This document shows positions 1 to 10,775 of a stretch of DNA of 64,000 nucleotides, piece by piece. Source of the stretch: Desmodus rotundus (lineage: Eukaryota > Chordata > Mammalia > Chiroptera > Phyllostomidae); NCBI RefSeq assembly GCF_022682495.2, contig NC_071388.1:85003073-85067072 (forward strand), in the 5' to 3' direction. The position numbers and the translations under genes are program-made. Every line of letters starts with the position of its first letter. The first letter of the stretch is position 1. The notes beneath the pieces are model-generated. The model was not told where the DNA came from. It searched no databases and worked only from the letters and a program-made list of their open reading frames with translations.

Positions 1-345
1 ATTTAAAAAATGGGCAAAGGACTTGAGTAGGCATTCCTCCAAAGAGGACATACAAATGGCCAACAGGTATATAAAAAAGTGCCCAACATCACTAATTATC
101 AGGAAAATGCCAGATATCACCTTACATCTGTTAGGATGGATATTATTAAAAAAGAAGACGTGTTGGTGAGCTTCTGGAGAAACTTAAAACTTGTGTCCTC
201 CTGTACTCTCTTAGTGGGAATGGGAAATGGTACAGCGGTTACGGCAAACACTATGGAGTTTCCTAAAACACATTAAAAATAGAACTACCATATGATCCAA
301 TAATTCTATTTCTGGGTATAAATATCCAAATGCATTTGCTCCACG
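1..345 (+). mobile_element. L1 LINE, 3' end of ORF2 (truncated by window edge)
   Basis: Translation of the first bases gives the C-terminal region of L1 ORF2p: [27 protein letters not shown], then DITLHL, and further on ELPYDPIILFLGI, a hallmark near the ORF2p C terminus. The frame shifts several times and carries stops, so it is dead. Similarity fades around position 345, before the usual 3' UTR and A-tail. The 5' part lies outside the window. Confidence 0.9.
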
Positions 346-1148
346 ATATTAGATGAAAATAATAAGCCCCAAAGAGGTTAAACAATTTAGAAGGGTCACG
401 ATGCTAGAAAGTGACAGGTTGCATCTTGGTCTCCTGGCACACAGTCCAGTGTTTTGTTAAACCATGCTCGTTTGTCTAGAAATGCAAATCCTGTGGCTGG
501 TTTTATTAAAAACATGCCCTTCAATTACCAAATCTTGTCCAACTCAAACCAATACTAATTGGACCAATCAATGGATGGTTAACAAAACGTTCTACACTTT
601 TGTTGGATTTTATGGTATACAGCCTGATGAATGCACACTGCTTTTTATCTCTCCACACTTAAATTTCTCATCAAGGGTAAGAACAATAAAATAAATGTTG
701 ATTTGAAATATAACACTCAAAAATTTTAGAATGAGGTCACCTTAACTTTTTAGAGACTCAAGCTATAAGGCCATCAGAGAGCTTTTGAATACCAGAAAGA
801 CTCTCAGACAATGTTTGTAAACTGATTAGAAACTTCTAACATCACAAAGTACAGTGTTGGTTCTAATGTAAGTTATGCCTTGTGAAACATGTATCAAGAG
901 TTCAGTGGGTTTGTTTTCTAGAAAATAGTTTGAACACAGTAAACCTAAGGTATATTTAAATATGAGTAAATTATAAAATGATGTAATTACTTTTAGGTAT
1001 TTGTTTTCTTCTTATACCTAATTTTGAGTAAAAATATACTTATTTACTTTGCTCATAATAACCTCCCCTGAAGGTCAATCATAGTTTAATAGCATCTCTA
1101 CTGTATCTCTGATGGTTGTAGCCTTAAAGTAAGATTAATAAATCTTAA
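346..1148. other. No recognised element
   Basis: AT-rich sequence without repeat or coding similarity that I can identify. A 76-codon open frame at 464-694 shows no domain and looks like chance. Confidence 0.5.
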
Positions 1149-1170
1149 ACACACACACACACACACACAT
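1149..1170. repeat. (CA)n microsatellite
   Basis: About eleven uninterrupted CA units, read directly from the sequence. Confidence 0.95.
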
Positions 1171-2095
1171 ATTCTGTTTGGGGAAGGGGGAGAAAGTTGC
1201 AAGGGGCTTTCTTCTAGGTGATATGTCTTCATGTATTAGTTAGACATTAGTGTACAGAATTCTGTTAAGGAGTATGCTTGGGGTTAACACCTGTTGGAGG
1301 AAGAAAAAAAAACAAGATTTCTCAGAGAAAGAAGTAGAACAGCAATGTAGTCTCTTTGGAGGCTCTTGCTGATTCTGAGGGGAGTACTGAGGCTGGGAGG
1401 AAACTCAGAGTTATTACAAATTCAAGTAAGAGGACCAAGCCTTTGTATCCACACAGCGGCCTGTCATTGGATGTGGGCTTCCCCACAAAATAGGCATGAA
1501 GTTAGGTGAGTTGACTTTCTTCGGCTTAGGTAATCCCTGAAGAGCTGTCTGTCTGCAGTGTTCTGGCAAGCGGGCATAAAAAGTCCTCTATTTCTGAATA
1601 AGCTTCTAGGCTATTCATAGCAGCATCCATCACTGAATGTTTCTGCCGCTGCTGAGAGGCAGGGTAAGTCAAGATCTGATGATTGACCATTGGATTAAGC
1701 CTAGTAAGTCACCGGTGTATTTTGTTCTTAATGGTGAAAGCTCAACCATATTCTGTGAGTTTCAGACCACACAGGAAAGAAAGTGAAGAGACTGCTTCCC
1801 AGATTTCCTCATTGGCTCAACTGGATAAAAAGTTATTCTTTCACTGCAGCCTGGGGCATGTCACTCACAGATTTCCTTTGTCTTGGCTCATATGGCATAT
1901 TTCACAGTTAGAAGTAGAGTTAGTTGGCCCTGAGGCATTTACAATGTGCATGGAAAGTGTGGAAACTTGAATGAAAATGGGCATAGTTCCCCAGATAAAG
2001 GAAAACGTGTACCGGGGAGACATCCACCATGGGCATGATATTATTTGCTTTCTATGACCATTTGGAATAACTTATTTCACTAATTTATGCTACAA
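1171..2095. other. No recognised element
   Basis: Mixed-composition unique sequence. A 95-codon open frame at 1683-1970 has no recognisable motif. Confidence 0.5.
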
Positions 2096-2355
2096 ATCTT
2101 TATTTATTGCTAACTTTAGACCAAGCACTAAAGCTTTGGTCTAAAGAGTGGCATACTAAATATAAAAGGTGTCTACTCTCCTTGATCTTATATTTTCAAG
2201 AGGGGAGAGGAAATAAGCAAACAAATAAGTAAATAAGCTTATAGATTGTAGTGAGTGGAATGAAAGAAACAAAGAAGGTGATGTAATTGATAAAAGGGAG
2301 GATACCACCTAAGAAATGATGATCATAGAGGACTTCTCTAGAAGGTGACATATTT
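2096..2355 (-). mobile_element. L2 LINE 3' fragment
   Basis: The plus strand reads like the reverse complement of the mammalian L2 3' end: 'tttattgctaac..accaagcact', then a run of 'aagcaaacaaataagtaaataag', then 'gtgagtggaatgaaagaaac..aaggtgatgtaattg' and 'ggacttctctagaaggtgacat'. Heavily diverged, as expected of an ancient pan-mammalian copy. It contains a perfect 11-bp inverted repeat at 2114-2146. Confidence 0.55.
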
Positions 2356-2391
2356 GGCAATTCTATATTATTTTTCTGTATTTCCCAATAC

Positions 2392-2455
2392 AGGAAAGGA
2401 GAAAAAGAGGGAAGGAATAAAGGGAAGAAGGAAAATGGGGAAAGGAAGAAAGATT
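2392..2455. repeat. Purine-rich (GGAA/GAAA) low-complexity tract
   Basis: Imperfect G/A-only stretch of about 60 bases on the plus strand. Confidence 0.8.
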
Positions 2456-3267
2456 TACTAAAGATTGCAAATGGTGAATCATCCTTTTATGCTGATATTG
2501 TTATTTTGTGGAATATTAGAATTTATTCTATTCTACTGTCATGAAAATTTGAAATCTTATACCTGTCTTAGATCAGTTTGGAGAAAATTGCTATATATAA
2601 ATTGCTATATTTAAATGTCTATCAGTGCTCTTGAAACTTGAATTAGCCTGAGTGGTACTCAAAGCCTATATAGCAAGGAAGGAAGATGGTGGGGAGAGGA
2701 GTGGGTTATGCAGCTGTTTTAAGGATGTGCACTTCCATAAAAATATTATGAAAAGCCTTGCATGAAAAAGTGTTTAGCACATGATTGCCAAATAAATGTG
2801 TTTATAAATGTGTGTACATTATAAATAGTAGCACCAACAAACACATTGACTACCTACTTAGTGTAATGCTTTCCCTTACATTTTTGTGATTGAAGGGATA
2901 TTGTATAATTAAAGTGATACAAAAATCTTAGAGATTAAATTCATAAGCACTGGAACCACAGGAGAATATAGAAGGAGAAGTATATAAAAGTCTTAAATGA
3001 ATAAGCAATACCCACAAAATTGCTCCTTCGATGCCTAAAAAACCCAAATTTATTGGTTTGCAAAATGAAGATAATATTATATCTAATATCATTATGTCTT
3101 ATGAAGCACAGTCCAATTTAGTTACATCTGCAGAACCACTGCAAAAAATTTAAGTAATTTACCCCTCTTGGGGAATATTGTGTTTTAGGAAGTGTATTTG
3201 GGGCCCAGAATTAAAAAGGGTGTGCTAGAAGCCAGTGAGCACATATATAACTGTGGGGGACTCTGTG
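2456..3267. other. No recognised element
   Basis: AT-rich unique DNA; nothing coding or repeat-derived was recognised. Confidence 0.45.
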
Positions 3268-3785
3268 GTAGTTAATTTCCAAATATGATCCCCAAATAAT
3301 CAAGAATCTTGGTCTTGAGCAGTCCTCTTCCATGGTGAATTTGGGGTGGCCCTGCATAATCTAGAAAATACAGAGGAACTGATGCTGAGTGACTTTTGAG
3401 ATTAGTTCATATCAAGCCTTGAAACTTTTTAAGATGTTCCTTCAAGAGTAAATCAGTTCTATGAAACAATTCCAGCAACTGTGAGGCTCCCAAGCTCTAC
3501 AGAGCCAACTGGAGAGGGAGAGAAAGATGCTTGATAAGACCCAGCTATATGAGCCATTTCAATCCAGGCACAAAACATGAAGAAACATTGCAGTAGAACT
3601 CATGAGGAGAACTGAAAAACCGAGCTAGGTGAGGCCCACACTTAATGGAGAAGGAAGGAGCCATCCCACTATGCCTGAACAAAATACCTGATCTGCAAGA
3701 TGACCTCACATAATAAATAGATGCCTTTTTAACCTACTAATGGTTTGGGGGTGGCTTGTTATTCAGGAATAGATTCCAGAACCAA
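3268..3785 (+). mobile_element. MLT1-like MaLR LTR
   Basis: The order of signatures follows an MLT1-type LTR: 'gtggtagttaatttccaaa' and 'tgatccccaaat' near the start, a central 'gtgaggctcccaagctctac', then 'cacataataaatagatgcc' (polyadenylation signal region) and 'aacctactaatggtttgggg' close to the end. MaLR elements are non-autonomous relatives of ERVL. No internal gene is intact here. Confidence 0.6.
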
Positions 3786-3984
3786 AATATTTTACTGGAA
3801 GTAGGTTTTTGTTTTAACAGAAATGCAAAACATGTGCTTTTGGGTTTGAGACCACATGTTGGGTGGTGGTGTGAAGAACCCCAAGTAGACTATTTGTGAA
3901 CATGCAAGGATTCTGAGAAAAGTGTTATGGGAGGCTGGAGTTACAGAGTGATAGAAAATTCAGCAAAACCATTGACTGAGGTAA
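3786..3984 (+). mobile_element. Possible MaLR internal remnant
   Basis: This 200-bp stretch lies between two same-strand MLT1-like LTRs and contains 'gtgttatgggaggctggag', which resembles MaLR internal sequence. Too short and diverged to be sure; it could be unrelated unique DNA between two independent solo LTRs. Confidence 0.3.
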
Positions 3985-4512
3985 TGCAGAAATGATCGTT
4001 TGAGAATACATCCCCAAACTCTGATTTCCCCATTTAAGAGGTGGAACTTAATTTCCCTCCTTGAGTGTGGGCTGACCTTAGTGACTTGCTTCTAATGAAA
4101 GAAAATGGAAATATGTGACTTCAAAGTTAAGTCATACGAGAAACTGCAGCTTTTCTCTTGCTCTTTCTTTTGGATCACTTACTCTGTAGGAAGACATCTG
4201 GGAGGCTGGGAGGACCGCCAGGCTGACCTGAGATACTGACCCCTTCCACCAGTAGCCAGTGCTGAACTGAGGTTTTCTTTAAATAGCTGAGTGAGTGAGA
4301 TGTCTTGAATGCTGATCTTCAGCTGTGGCCTCTGCTGACATCTTGACTGTAGCCTCATGGGGGACCCTGAGCCAGAGGCATTCATCTAAGGCATTTCCTG
4401 ATTCCTTATCCTCAGAAACTATATAAGAAAAGAAATTTTGTTTCATTTTTGTCCTAAGATTCTAATTTAGGGGGTAAGTTTTACACAGCCATAAATAATA
4501 TAGAAGGGAATA
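3985..4512 (+). mobile_element. MLT1-type MaLR LTR
   Basis: Clear MLT1 LTR features in order: 'gagtgtgggctgaccttagt', 'gacttgcttctaatgaa', 'cttgctctttcttttggatc', 'gactgtagcctcatggggga', 'accctgagccagaggc', then the R/U5-like end 'cagaaactatataagaaa' and 'gtaagttttacacagccata'. It is a solo or partial LTR, on the same strand as the preceding one. Confidence 0.85.
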
Positions 4513-4929
4513 TAAATTAAATATGGGCCTATGAACTAGAGAATGTGGTTCAGTAGATGTTAAGCAGAATATTGAAAGTGCCAACTATTTTTTTCAGCTG
4601 TATATAATAAAATATGGCTACATAGAGATGAAATAAAAGAAACTGGTAACTTCTCAATATGAATTTTGAGGATATAAAAGAGCCAAGCCTAGATTCAGAC
4701 AGCATAAGATTCTCAGTTCAAGGAATTGCCTCCAAATAAGGGTGAAATCCAGCATCCTGCCGGGAAAATGGGGCATCTGCCCAAAGGAGATGAAGTCTGC
4801 GAGGAGAAGGGAAGTGTACTTTGCATGTAGATGGGACATGGATTGTGTGGACAGAGAGAGAGCTGACTGTGGAAGATTGCATTGTGCTAGAGGTGGCAAT
4901 AATATTATCTCTAGAACCACGAGTTTCTT
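4513..4929. other. Unclassified sequence between LTRs
   Basis: No clear family. It may include divergent MaLR internal sequence, because it is flanked by MLT1-like LTRs on the same strand. Confidence 0.3.
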
Positions 4930-5465
4930 CTGCAATGTGACCTTCCTAATTCCTCATTAATAGATGACAACATTTCTATCCCCCCCCCCCACTAGAATCT
5001 GGGTTGACTCTGGTCTACCATGACAATATGAATACAAGGGAAGTGATGCTCCACTGGCCCTAGGGATAAGCCTTAGCTTGCTAGGCAGCTTCCTTTTATT
5101 GTGTCTTGGAAGACATACACAAAGTAAGAATTGTGATTATTCTGTGGAAAGGTCCTAAAGAACGGTACATTATGTGGATACAGGCAGAGAAGCCAAGAAC
5201 TGCTGAGGCACCGGTCATGTGAACGAAAAACCTACCATGAAAGTGGGTGCCCCAGCCCCAAACAACCCAGCTAAGACATACCATCCTCTTGAGCTCCTGA
5301 TCCAAAAATGGTTGTTTGTAAATTCTAAGTTTCGAGTAATTTCTTAAATAGCAGGAGTAGCTCCCCATGACACTTGAATGCGCCTCCATCAAGAAAGCAA
5401 AAGGCAAACCTAGTGGCTTTATTCTAACAAATAAAATAAAATAGAAGTGATGGGATGCCAAATTG
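4930..5465 (+). mobile_element. MLT1-like LTR, diverged copy
   Basis: Starts with 'tctgcaatgtgaccttcc' and 'tagaatctgggttgactctg', continues with 'gaagtgatgctcc', 'tattgtgtcttggaagacat', 'ccatgaaagtgggtgcccca' and 'ccccaaacaacccagctaag', the usual order for MLT1-class LTRs. A run of C at 4981-4990 interrupts the 5' part. The antisense 124-codon open frame over this region is a by-product. Confidence 0.65.
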
Positions 5466-5477
5466 AACATTTGATTA

Positions 5478-5868
5478 TAAGGAGACTATGACTTCCATAT
5501 CAGCGTGCTCTCTTGCTTTCATTCTCTATATCTCCCTCTCTGAGAGAAGCTAGCTGTCATGCTGTGGGGCTGCCGTGGACAGAGGGAAGCCAAGTGTCAC
5601 GCTGTGATGACATTCAGGTGGCATATGAGGTAGCCCATAGAACAAAGAGGTGTGAGTAAGCTTGGAAACACACCTCTTTAGGGCACTTGAGTGGATGCTG
5701 GGACGTGCAGAGCTTGGTTGCTGTCTCTTTAGAGAACTCGAGCCAGAACCACACAGCCATGGTGCTTCCAGATTTTGGACCCACGGAATCTATGAAATAA
5801 TAAATGTTCGTTGTTTTAAGCAACTACATTTGGGTTTATTTGTTATACCAATAGATAACTAATACAAT
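5478..5868 (+). mobile_element. MLT1-type LTR, 5'-truncated
   Basis: Contains 'gctagctgtcatgctgtggg' and 'cacttgagtggatgctggga', then the canonical MLT1 3' end: 'gaaataataaatgttcgttg', 'ttttaagcaactacatttgg', 'taccaatagataactaatac'. The first part of the LTR is missing. It abuts the preceding LTR, making a dense MaLR cluster. Confidence 0.85.
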
Positions 5869-5885
5869 TCTCACATTTTTTTTTC

Positions 5886-6560
5886 TGTTGAGAAGTCTGT
5901 TTTCTGTTTACTGTTTCTTTGTTTCCTTTCATCTACCTTTTACTCTGACTGCTTCCTTTCATATTTTTATGTTTTTCTCTTATCTACAGCTTTACTACAC
6001 TATACTAGGTACAATTTTCTTTGCATTTATCCTTCTTGAGTTCACAGTTATTCTTGAATTATTGTTTTCATAACTGTAATGATTTAGAAAATTACAGCTA
6101 TGCCTTTCCACATATTGCTTCTATTTAATTCTTTCTTTGCTTTCTTAGACTCCAATTACACATACAGTAGATCCCACTGTTGCCCTTAGGTTTATGATGT
6201 TGTTTTGTGCTTTTTCAGTCATTTTTATTTACTATACTTCTGTTGTTATACAATATTCTGACCTATCTTCTATTTTACTAATGATGTATTCAGGTGTTTG
6301 TAATGTATTGTGAAACTTATCCATTGCATTCTTACTTTCAGTTACTGTATTTTTCAATGCCGAGATTTCCATTTCATTAAATACTATTTTCTTCAGAGGC
6401 TCAGTTATATCTATTTCTTGGAAAATATTCATGGCACTTATATTAAAGTCATTTTCTAACTCCATTATCTGAAACATATTCAGGATAGTATTTGAAAGTC
6501 ATTTTACAATTCAATTATCTGTATCTTTTGTATGTCTAGCTCTATTTTTCATACCTTCCT
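5886..6560 (-). mobile_element. L1M LINE, ORF1 region (antisense relic)
   Basis: The minus-strand frame at 6232-6477 encodes a peptide with MEISALKNTVTESKNAMDKF and ISKIEDRSEYC, matching the coiled-coil part of old L1 ORF1p (ME.ELK.T..E.KNA.D.F, ISELEDRS). The plus strand at 6100-6170 carries 'atattgcttct..gactccaattacacatac', the reverse complement of the segment just after it. The copy is old. Similarity may continue weakly to about 7095 (5' UTR). Confidence 0.75.
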
Positions 6561-7289
6561 ATTTTAAAAAATAATTTTCTCCTCTGTGACTGATTATTTT
6601 TGGTTTAGTAACATAAATTTTATATCATTAAGCCTAATATTATGTCTTCTCTTCTTCCAAAGGAAGGTATGTCTAGGCTAGGTAATCAGCTTCCCTGAAT
6701 TTAAACTAATTATAGAAACCAAGTAATTTGAAGTTGGACTTTCGTTACCCTGTGAGAACCAGACCACTGCTAGTTTTTGAACTCCTCGCGTGCAGCCCTT
6801 TCGCTGTGCATTTGGAGACATCACTTCTTCGTCAGGCTTTGGACTCTAATTGCGTCTCGCCCCCTGAGATTTTTAAAAGTCCTGCTCAGCTTCTCAACTC
6901 ACTTGCCTTTTGACATTTTCCAAATATCTGGGTCCTCTTTCTGAATTTTTTCTTCTTCAAGACTGTGGATTCACAATTGTTCAGTGCCTTGTTATTTTTC
7001 TGATACCTTCAAGTAGATTTTCTAAAATATGTTTTGATGGAGTTTTCCATTTGGTCACAGTGAGAGGGCTGGCTCACATTTGCTAGTCACCAGCCAGACC
7101 TGCATGCCCCTCATGCACAGTGTTCGTCTTTCAAGTGAACGAGAATTTATATGCTGTGGATGGGGCTGCTCTTTTGTTTGGGGGGAAGGAAATAAGTGTC
7201 TGTATGTGCCTGTGTATGTACTTGGTTTCAGTAAATACTATCTTTAGAAAAGGACAAATGTTGTGCACACATTTTGTCCCTGTATTTAT
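6561..7289. other. Possible L1M 5' region, otherwise unclassified
   Basis: Lies upstream, in minus-strand sense, of the L1M ORF1 relic. Around 6930-7095 it resembles L1M 5' UTR text ('tttcttcttcaagactgtgg', 'cacatttgctagtcaccagc'). No gene was recognised. Confidence 0.3.
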
Positions 7290-7450
7290 TTTTGTATCTC
7301 TTGTATTACAGCACCATCTTCATTATAATTTTGATAAACTAGGAGAGGCTGTGTAGATGTGGGGTCAGAGGATATACAGGAGATCTCTTTAACGTTCCCT
7401 TAATTTTGCTGTGAAACTTAAGTTGCTCTAAAAAATAAAGTCAATAAAGA
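7290..7450 (+). mobile_element. L1M-type 3' terminal fragment
   Basis: Matches the 3' UTR style of old L1M/L1ME elements: 'attataattttgataaacta', 'ggatatacaggagatctctt', 'aagttgctctaaaaaataaa', ending in an AATAAA-containing stretch. Confidence 0.5.
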
Positions 7451-8189
7451 CAATCTTTATTGGACTATACAACTAAATCTTAACCACATTTGGTAGAAGG
7501 GAGAAGTAGATCTGTTTCTCTCTTCAGGACAGAGAGAGCAGTCGCTAGCTGTGATGTAGTAAGAGGTGACCTGCTTTGGGAAAATAAATTTGTGATTATG
7601 TTTTTCAGTCCAAATTCAGGACCACACATGTAAAATGGTATTAAATCAGAAACACTGGCAGACTAAGTGTAATGGAATCTTTGAAATGCTGAAAATTAGG
7701 GTCACCTTAACATTATATTTTTTTGCTTGCTTGTTTTTCTGGGTGAGGATGTGCCTTGGCAATACTTACTATGGTTCAGGCACCAAGAAAACCTAAAGTT
7801 CGTAATTATACCCATTAAAAGAAGACCATGGATTATGTGTAAATTCTTCTGGAATAGTGACTAAATCAACAGATAAAGGAATTTGGGACTAAAAAGAAAT
7901 CAGAGCCTCTTTGTACCCCAAAGTTCTCTATCTTGTCAAGTCCTGTGTGCAATTCTCAACCTTTCGTCTTATCAAAGTCTCTGAGACATTGAGTCTGAAA
8001 GAGTTCATTTCACTTGATTGGATAGTAACTCATCCTCTAACTTCTGCTGTGTCTGTGTATTGCTTCCCAGTCTCCCTTGCTAGCTTGTATTTCTCTGTTG
8101 CGAAGTGTGGATTTCAGTTCTCTTTTTTCTGTATCTGTATTTTCTTTTTGGGTAATTTCATTTGGTCTCATTGTTGGAAATATCTTATC
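7451..8189. other. No recognised element
   Basis: Unique AT-rich DNA. A 93-codon open frame at 7911-8192 is hydrophobic because of T-rich composition and has no motif. Confidence 0.5.
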
Positions 8190-9490
8190 TAGCATAGAAT
8201 TCTGAAATCTAATCCAACTTTGTCCACACTTATTCCTTGAACCTCAAATTTATATGTTTTGCTTTGTCATGTAAAAGGACATCTTAAACGTGACCAAAAT
8301 AGAATCATGAATTTGATACATGCCTAGCTCTTGCCAGAGTTATTTTCCCCAACTATTATCCATCTTAATGAATATTTCCATTAGTCTCCCAGTTGCTTAG
8401 TCCTAGGAATCCTCAATTTATTTTTACTTTGAATACATCACATTCAGTTAATCTGTCCCATTACCTTGCTTTATTTCCCAGATTTTTGACTGCAACTAGC
8501 AAACCATTCTTACCATTTTCATACCTACTGCCATAATTCAGGACTCCATCATCTATTCTCTTGAATACAGTCTCATTGCTGGGGTCCCAGCTTCCATGCC
8601 TACTGTCATAGTTTAGCCTCCACATACCTTCTGGAGAAACTTTCAAATGAATGTTTATAAAAATCAGTGATATCTGGCATTGTTGTATCCCTCCAATATA
8701 ATCCACAAAAGAAGTAGAAATATCCAAATTCTTTTGTGTAACTAACGAAGCGTTATATGATCTGCCAGCTGCATAACTCTCTGACATTCCTCTACCATCT
8801 TCGGTTTCACTATGTTATGGCTACTTTCACATTAATTTTGTGTCTTAAAAAGGCAAACTTTCTACTTTTGCCTCAGGGTCTATGCGCTTGTTGCTTCCTA
8901 TGCCTGAAATAGTCTACTTTCAGGTTTTCACAGAGCTGATCTTATCACTCAGGTCTTATTTTAAATATAAACTCCTCAACATGCAGTCCAATAACAGGGT
9001 TTTGACCTGGAAGGAGCCAAAATATAATTCTGATGTGCTGAACATCTTGATCCACATGGTAAACATGTAAAATTATGCCTCCAAAGTGATGGGGTAATAC
9101 CTTTAATATTAGCAATTTTATACATATTTTGGTGTGTATTCATACTTCATTAAAAAGTTAAAAAAATGTACTCAGAATCTCCCATGACCACCTATCCGAA
9201 TAGTCTGCTCAAGCCCTACCCCTCTGAGTCTACTCATTACTCAGCTTTATTCGCTTCATGCAGCTTAGATTTCCAAAAATAATCTAATTATATAGCCTGA
9301 TATATTTTAATGCTTATATGTTTAGTATGTCTTCCCAGGGAGAATATACAATGTTTAAGACATGCGTTTTGCTTGTCTTTTATACCATTATATTTCTAGG
9401 GCCTTGAACAGCACATGGGACATAGAAGGAGCTATATAAATGCTTGCTTGAATGAAGGAAAGCACAGGTTCAGCATATTTTGTTAATTTT
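8190..9490 (+). mobile_element. L2 LINE, 3' region
   Basis: Collinear with the 3' part of L2. 'ggacatcttaaacgtgacca' parallels the L2 segment encoding '..ATCTCAAACTTAACATG..'. The region 8865-8990 follows 'cctcagggtctatgcgcttg..tatgcctgaaatagtctac..tcactcaggtctta'. It ends with the L2 3' tail at 9400-9470: 'gccttgaacagcac', 'gggacatagaaggagc', 'taaatgcttgcttgaatgaa'. Diverged and non-coding now. Confidence 0.7.
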
Positions 9491-9735
9491 GTCACTACAG
9501 GGGATACAAATAACATAGAAAAGGACATAGCTACCTCGATTGGACTGTTAAGAAGTGTGGTCACAACCCATTAATTCCCTCTGTTGCCTTAAGAAGAAGA
9601 AAAGTGTTACATAATGCATGCCAGCAGGTCCGCATAACATGCCTTTCTGGGAATATTTTTTCTCCTCTTTCTTCATCTCACTGATTGAAATTCTACTCAT
9701 TTTCCTTTTGCAGCCTTCATAAGCCTCCACTGTCT

Positions 9736-9840
9736 CAAATATATAGATATAGAGGTATAGATATAGATGATGATACAGACATAAATGATGATTAGATATA
9801 TAGATACAAAGATATAATTGAAAAGATTAGAATATATACA
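9736..9840. repeat. (GATA/TAGATA)n-like degenerate microsatellite
   Basis: Imperfect tandem of ATATAGATATAGA-type units with ATGATG interruptions. Confidence 0.75.
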
Positions 9841-10129
9841 TATATTTTCAATTTCTTATGAACATGCTTTTCCATCTGGCCTGCATTAAAGATATTTGGG
9901 TCTGGAATCCTTCCAATTTACAAAAACCTTGAGAAGAGGAAATGTCCATGTTTATCTTTAATTCCTCTAGTTCCTCAAAGAGCTGCAAACATATTACCCT
10001 TGATAATTATTTTAATCAAATTTATTGTAGTAAAAATATCTCAGGCAGCTGGGCCAGAGGTAGTAAGACTAATAATTTAAGAGACAGTAAATAGATCAGT
10101 ATGTAGAAGACAATGAAAGAGGGCATCAG

Positions 10130-10775
10130 TGCAAAGTCCTGTCTTGTTTTCCTGTGTATCGTCTCAACTCTTCCTGCCAGTTCCTATGCCACAACTGCCT
10201 AAAACCACAAACCTTATCATAACTGTCCTTCTTAAAACTCGTAAATAGGTAAATCTGGAATTCAGAATTAAATAGAAGTTTCTAAAAATGCCACACAAAA
10301 GTTGGCTTCTGCAGCCTACGTATCCTTCCACCGCCACCTCATTTTTGACAAGGGGCCCCAGAATACGCCATGTTCACTTTATGCTGATAGGATGCTGTGC
10401 ATGCACGGAACATTGTCATTCTCCTCTCTCCACTTGGATAATCCATTTTAGTCTTCAAGAAGTAGTTCAAGGGTTACCTCCTCAGAACAACTCTCCCTGA
10501 CTTTCTAAATCCAATGAGGTATTCTCATGCTATGTTAAAATAGTTCTGGGCAAAATCCTCTCATAGACCTGCCTATTTTACTTGTTTGATTTTTTTTTAA
10601 ATCTGATTAAGCCACAAGATTGTGATCCCTCCCTCAGAAAAAGTATCTGGCTTGTTTACATCCATATTCCTGGTACCCAGCAGAATGCTTGGAAATTAAT
10701 TTGGCATTAAAATCCTTTCTATTAATTAAGGGGGTGAATGAACAAGTGAATGAATGGATAGATGCGTAGAGATAT
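10130..10775 (+). mobile_element. L2 LINE 3' end
   Basis: The end is characteristic: 'gggttacctcctcag', 'ctctccctgactttctaaat', 'ttgtgatccctccctcag', 'cctggtacccagcagaatgc' and 'gaatgaacaagtgaatgaat'. These follow the L2 3' order (protein-coding tail, then 'cccagcgcctagcacagtgc', then the TGAATGAA tail). The first 150 bases are less certain. Confidence 0.65.

Noticed and set aside
4981..4990. Run of ten C as a possible G-quadruplex site
   Set aside because: A single homopolymer run without the four spaced G-tracts needed on the opposite strand.
5096..5470. 124-codon minus-strand open frame
   Set aside because: Lies antisense across an MLT1-like LTR and has no motif.
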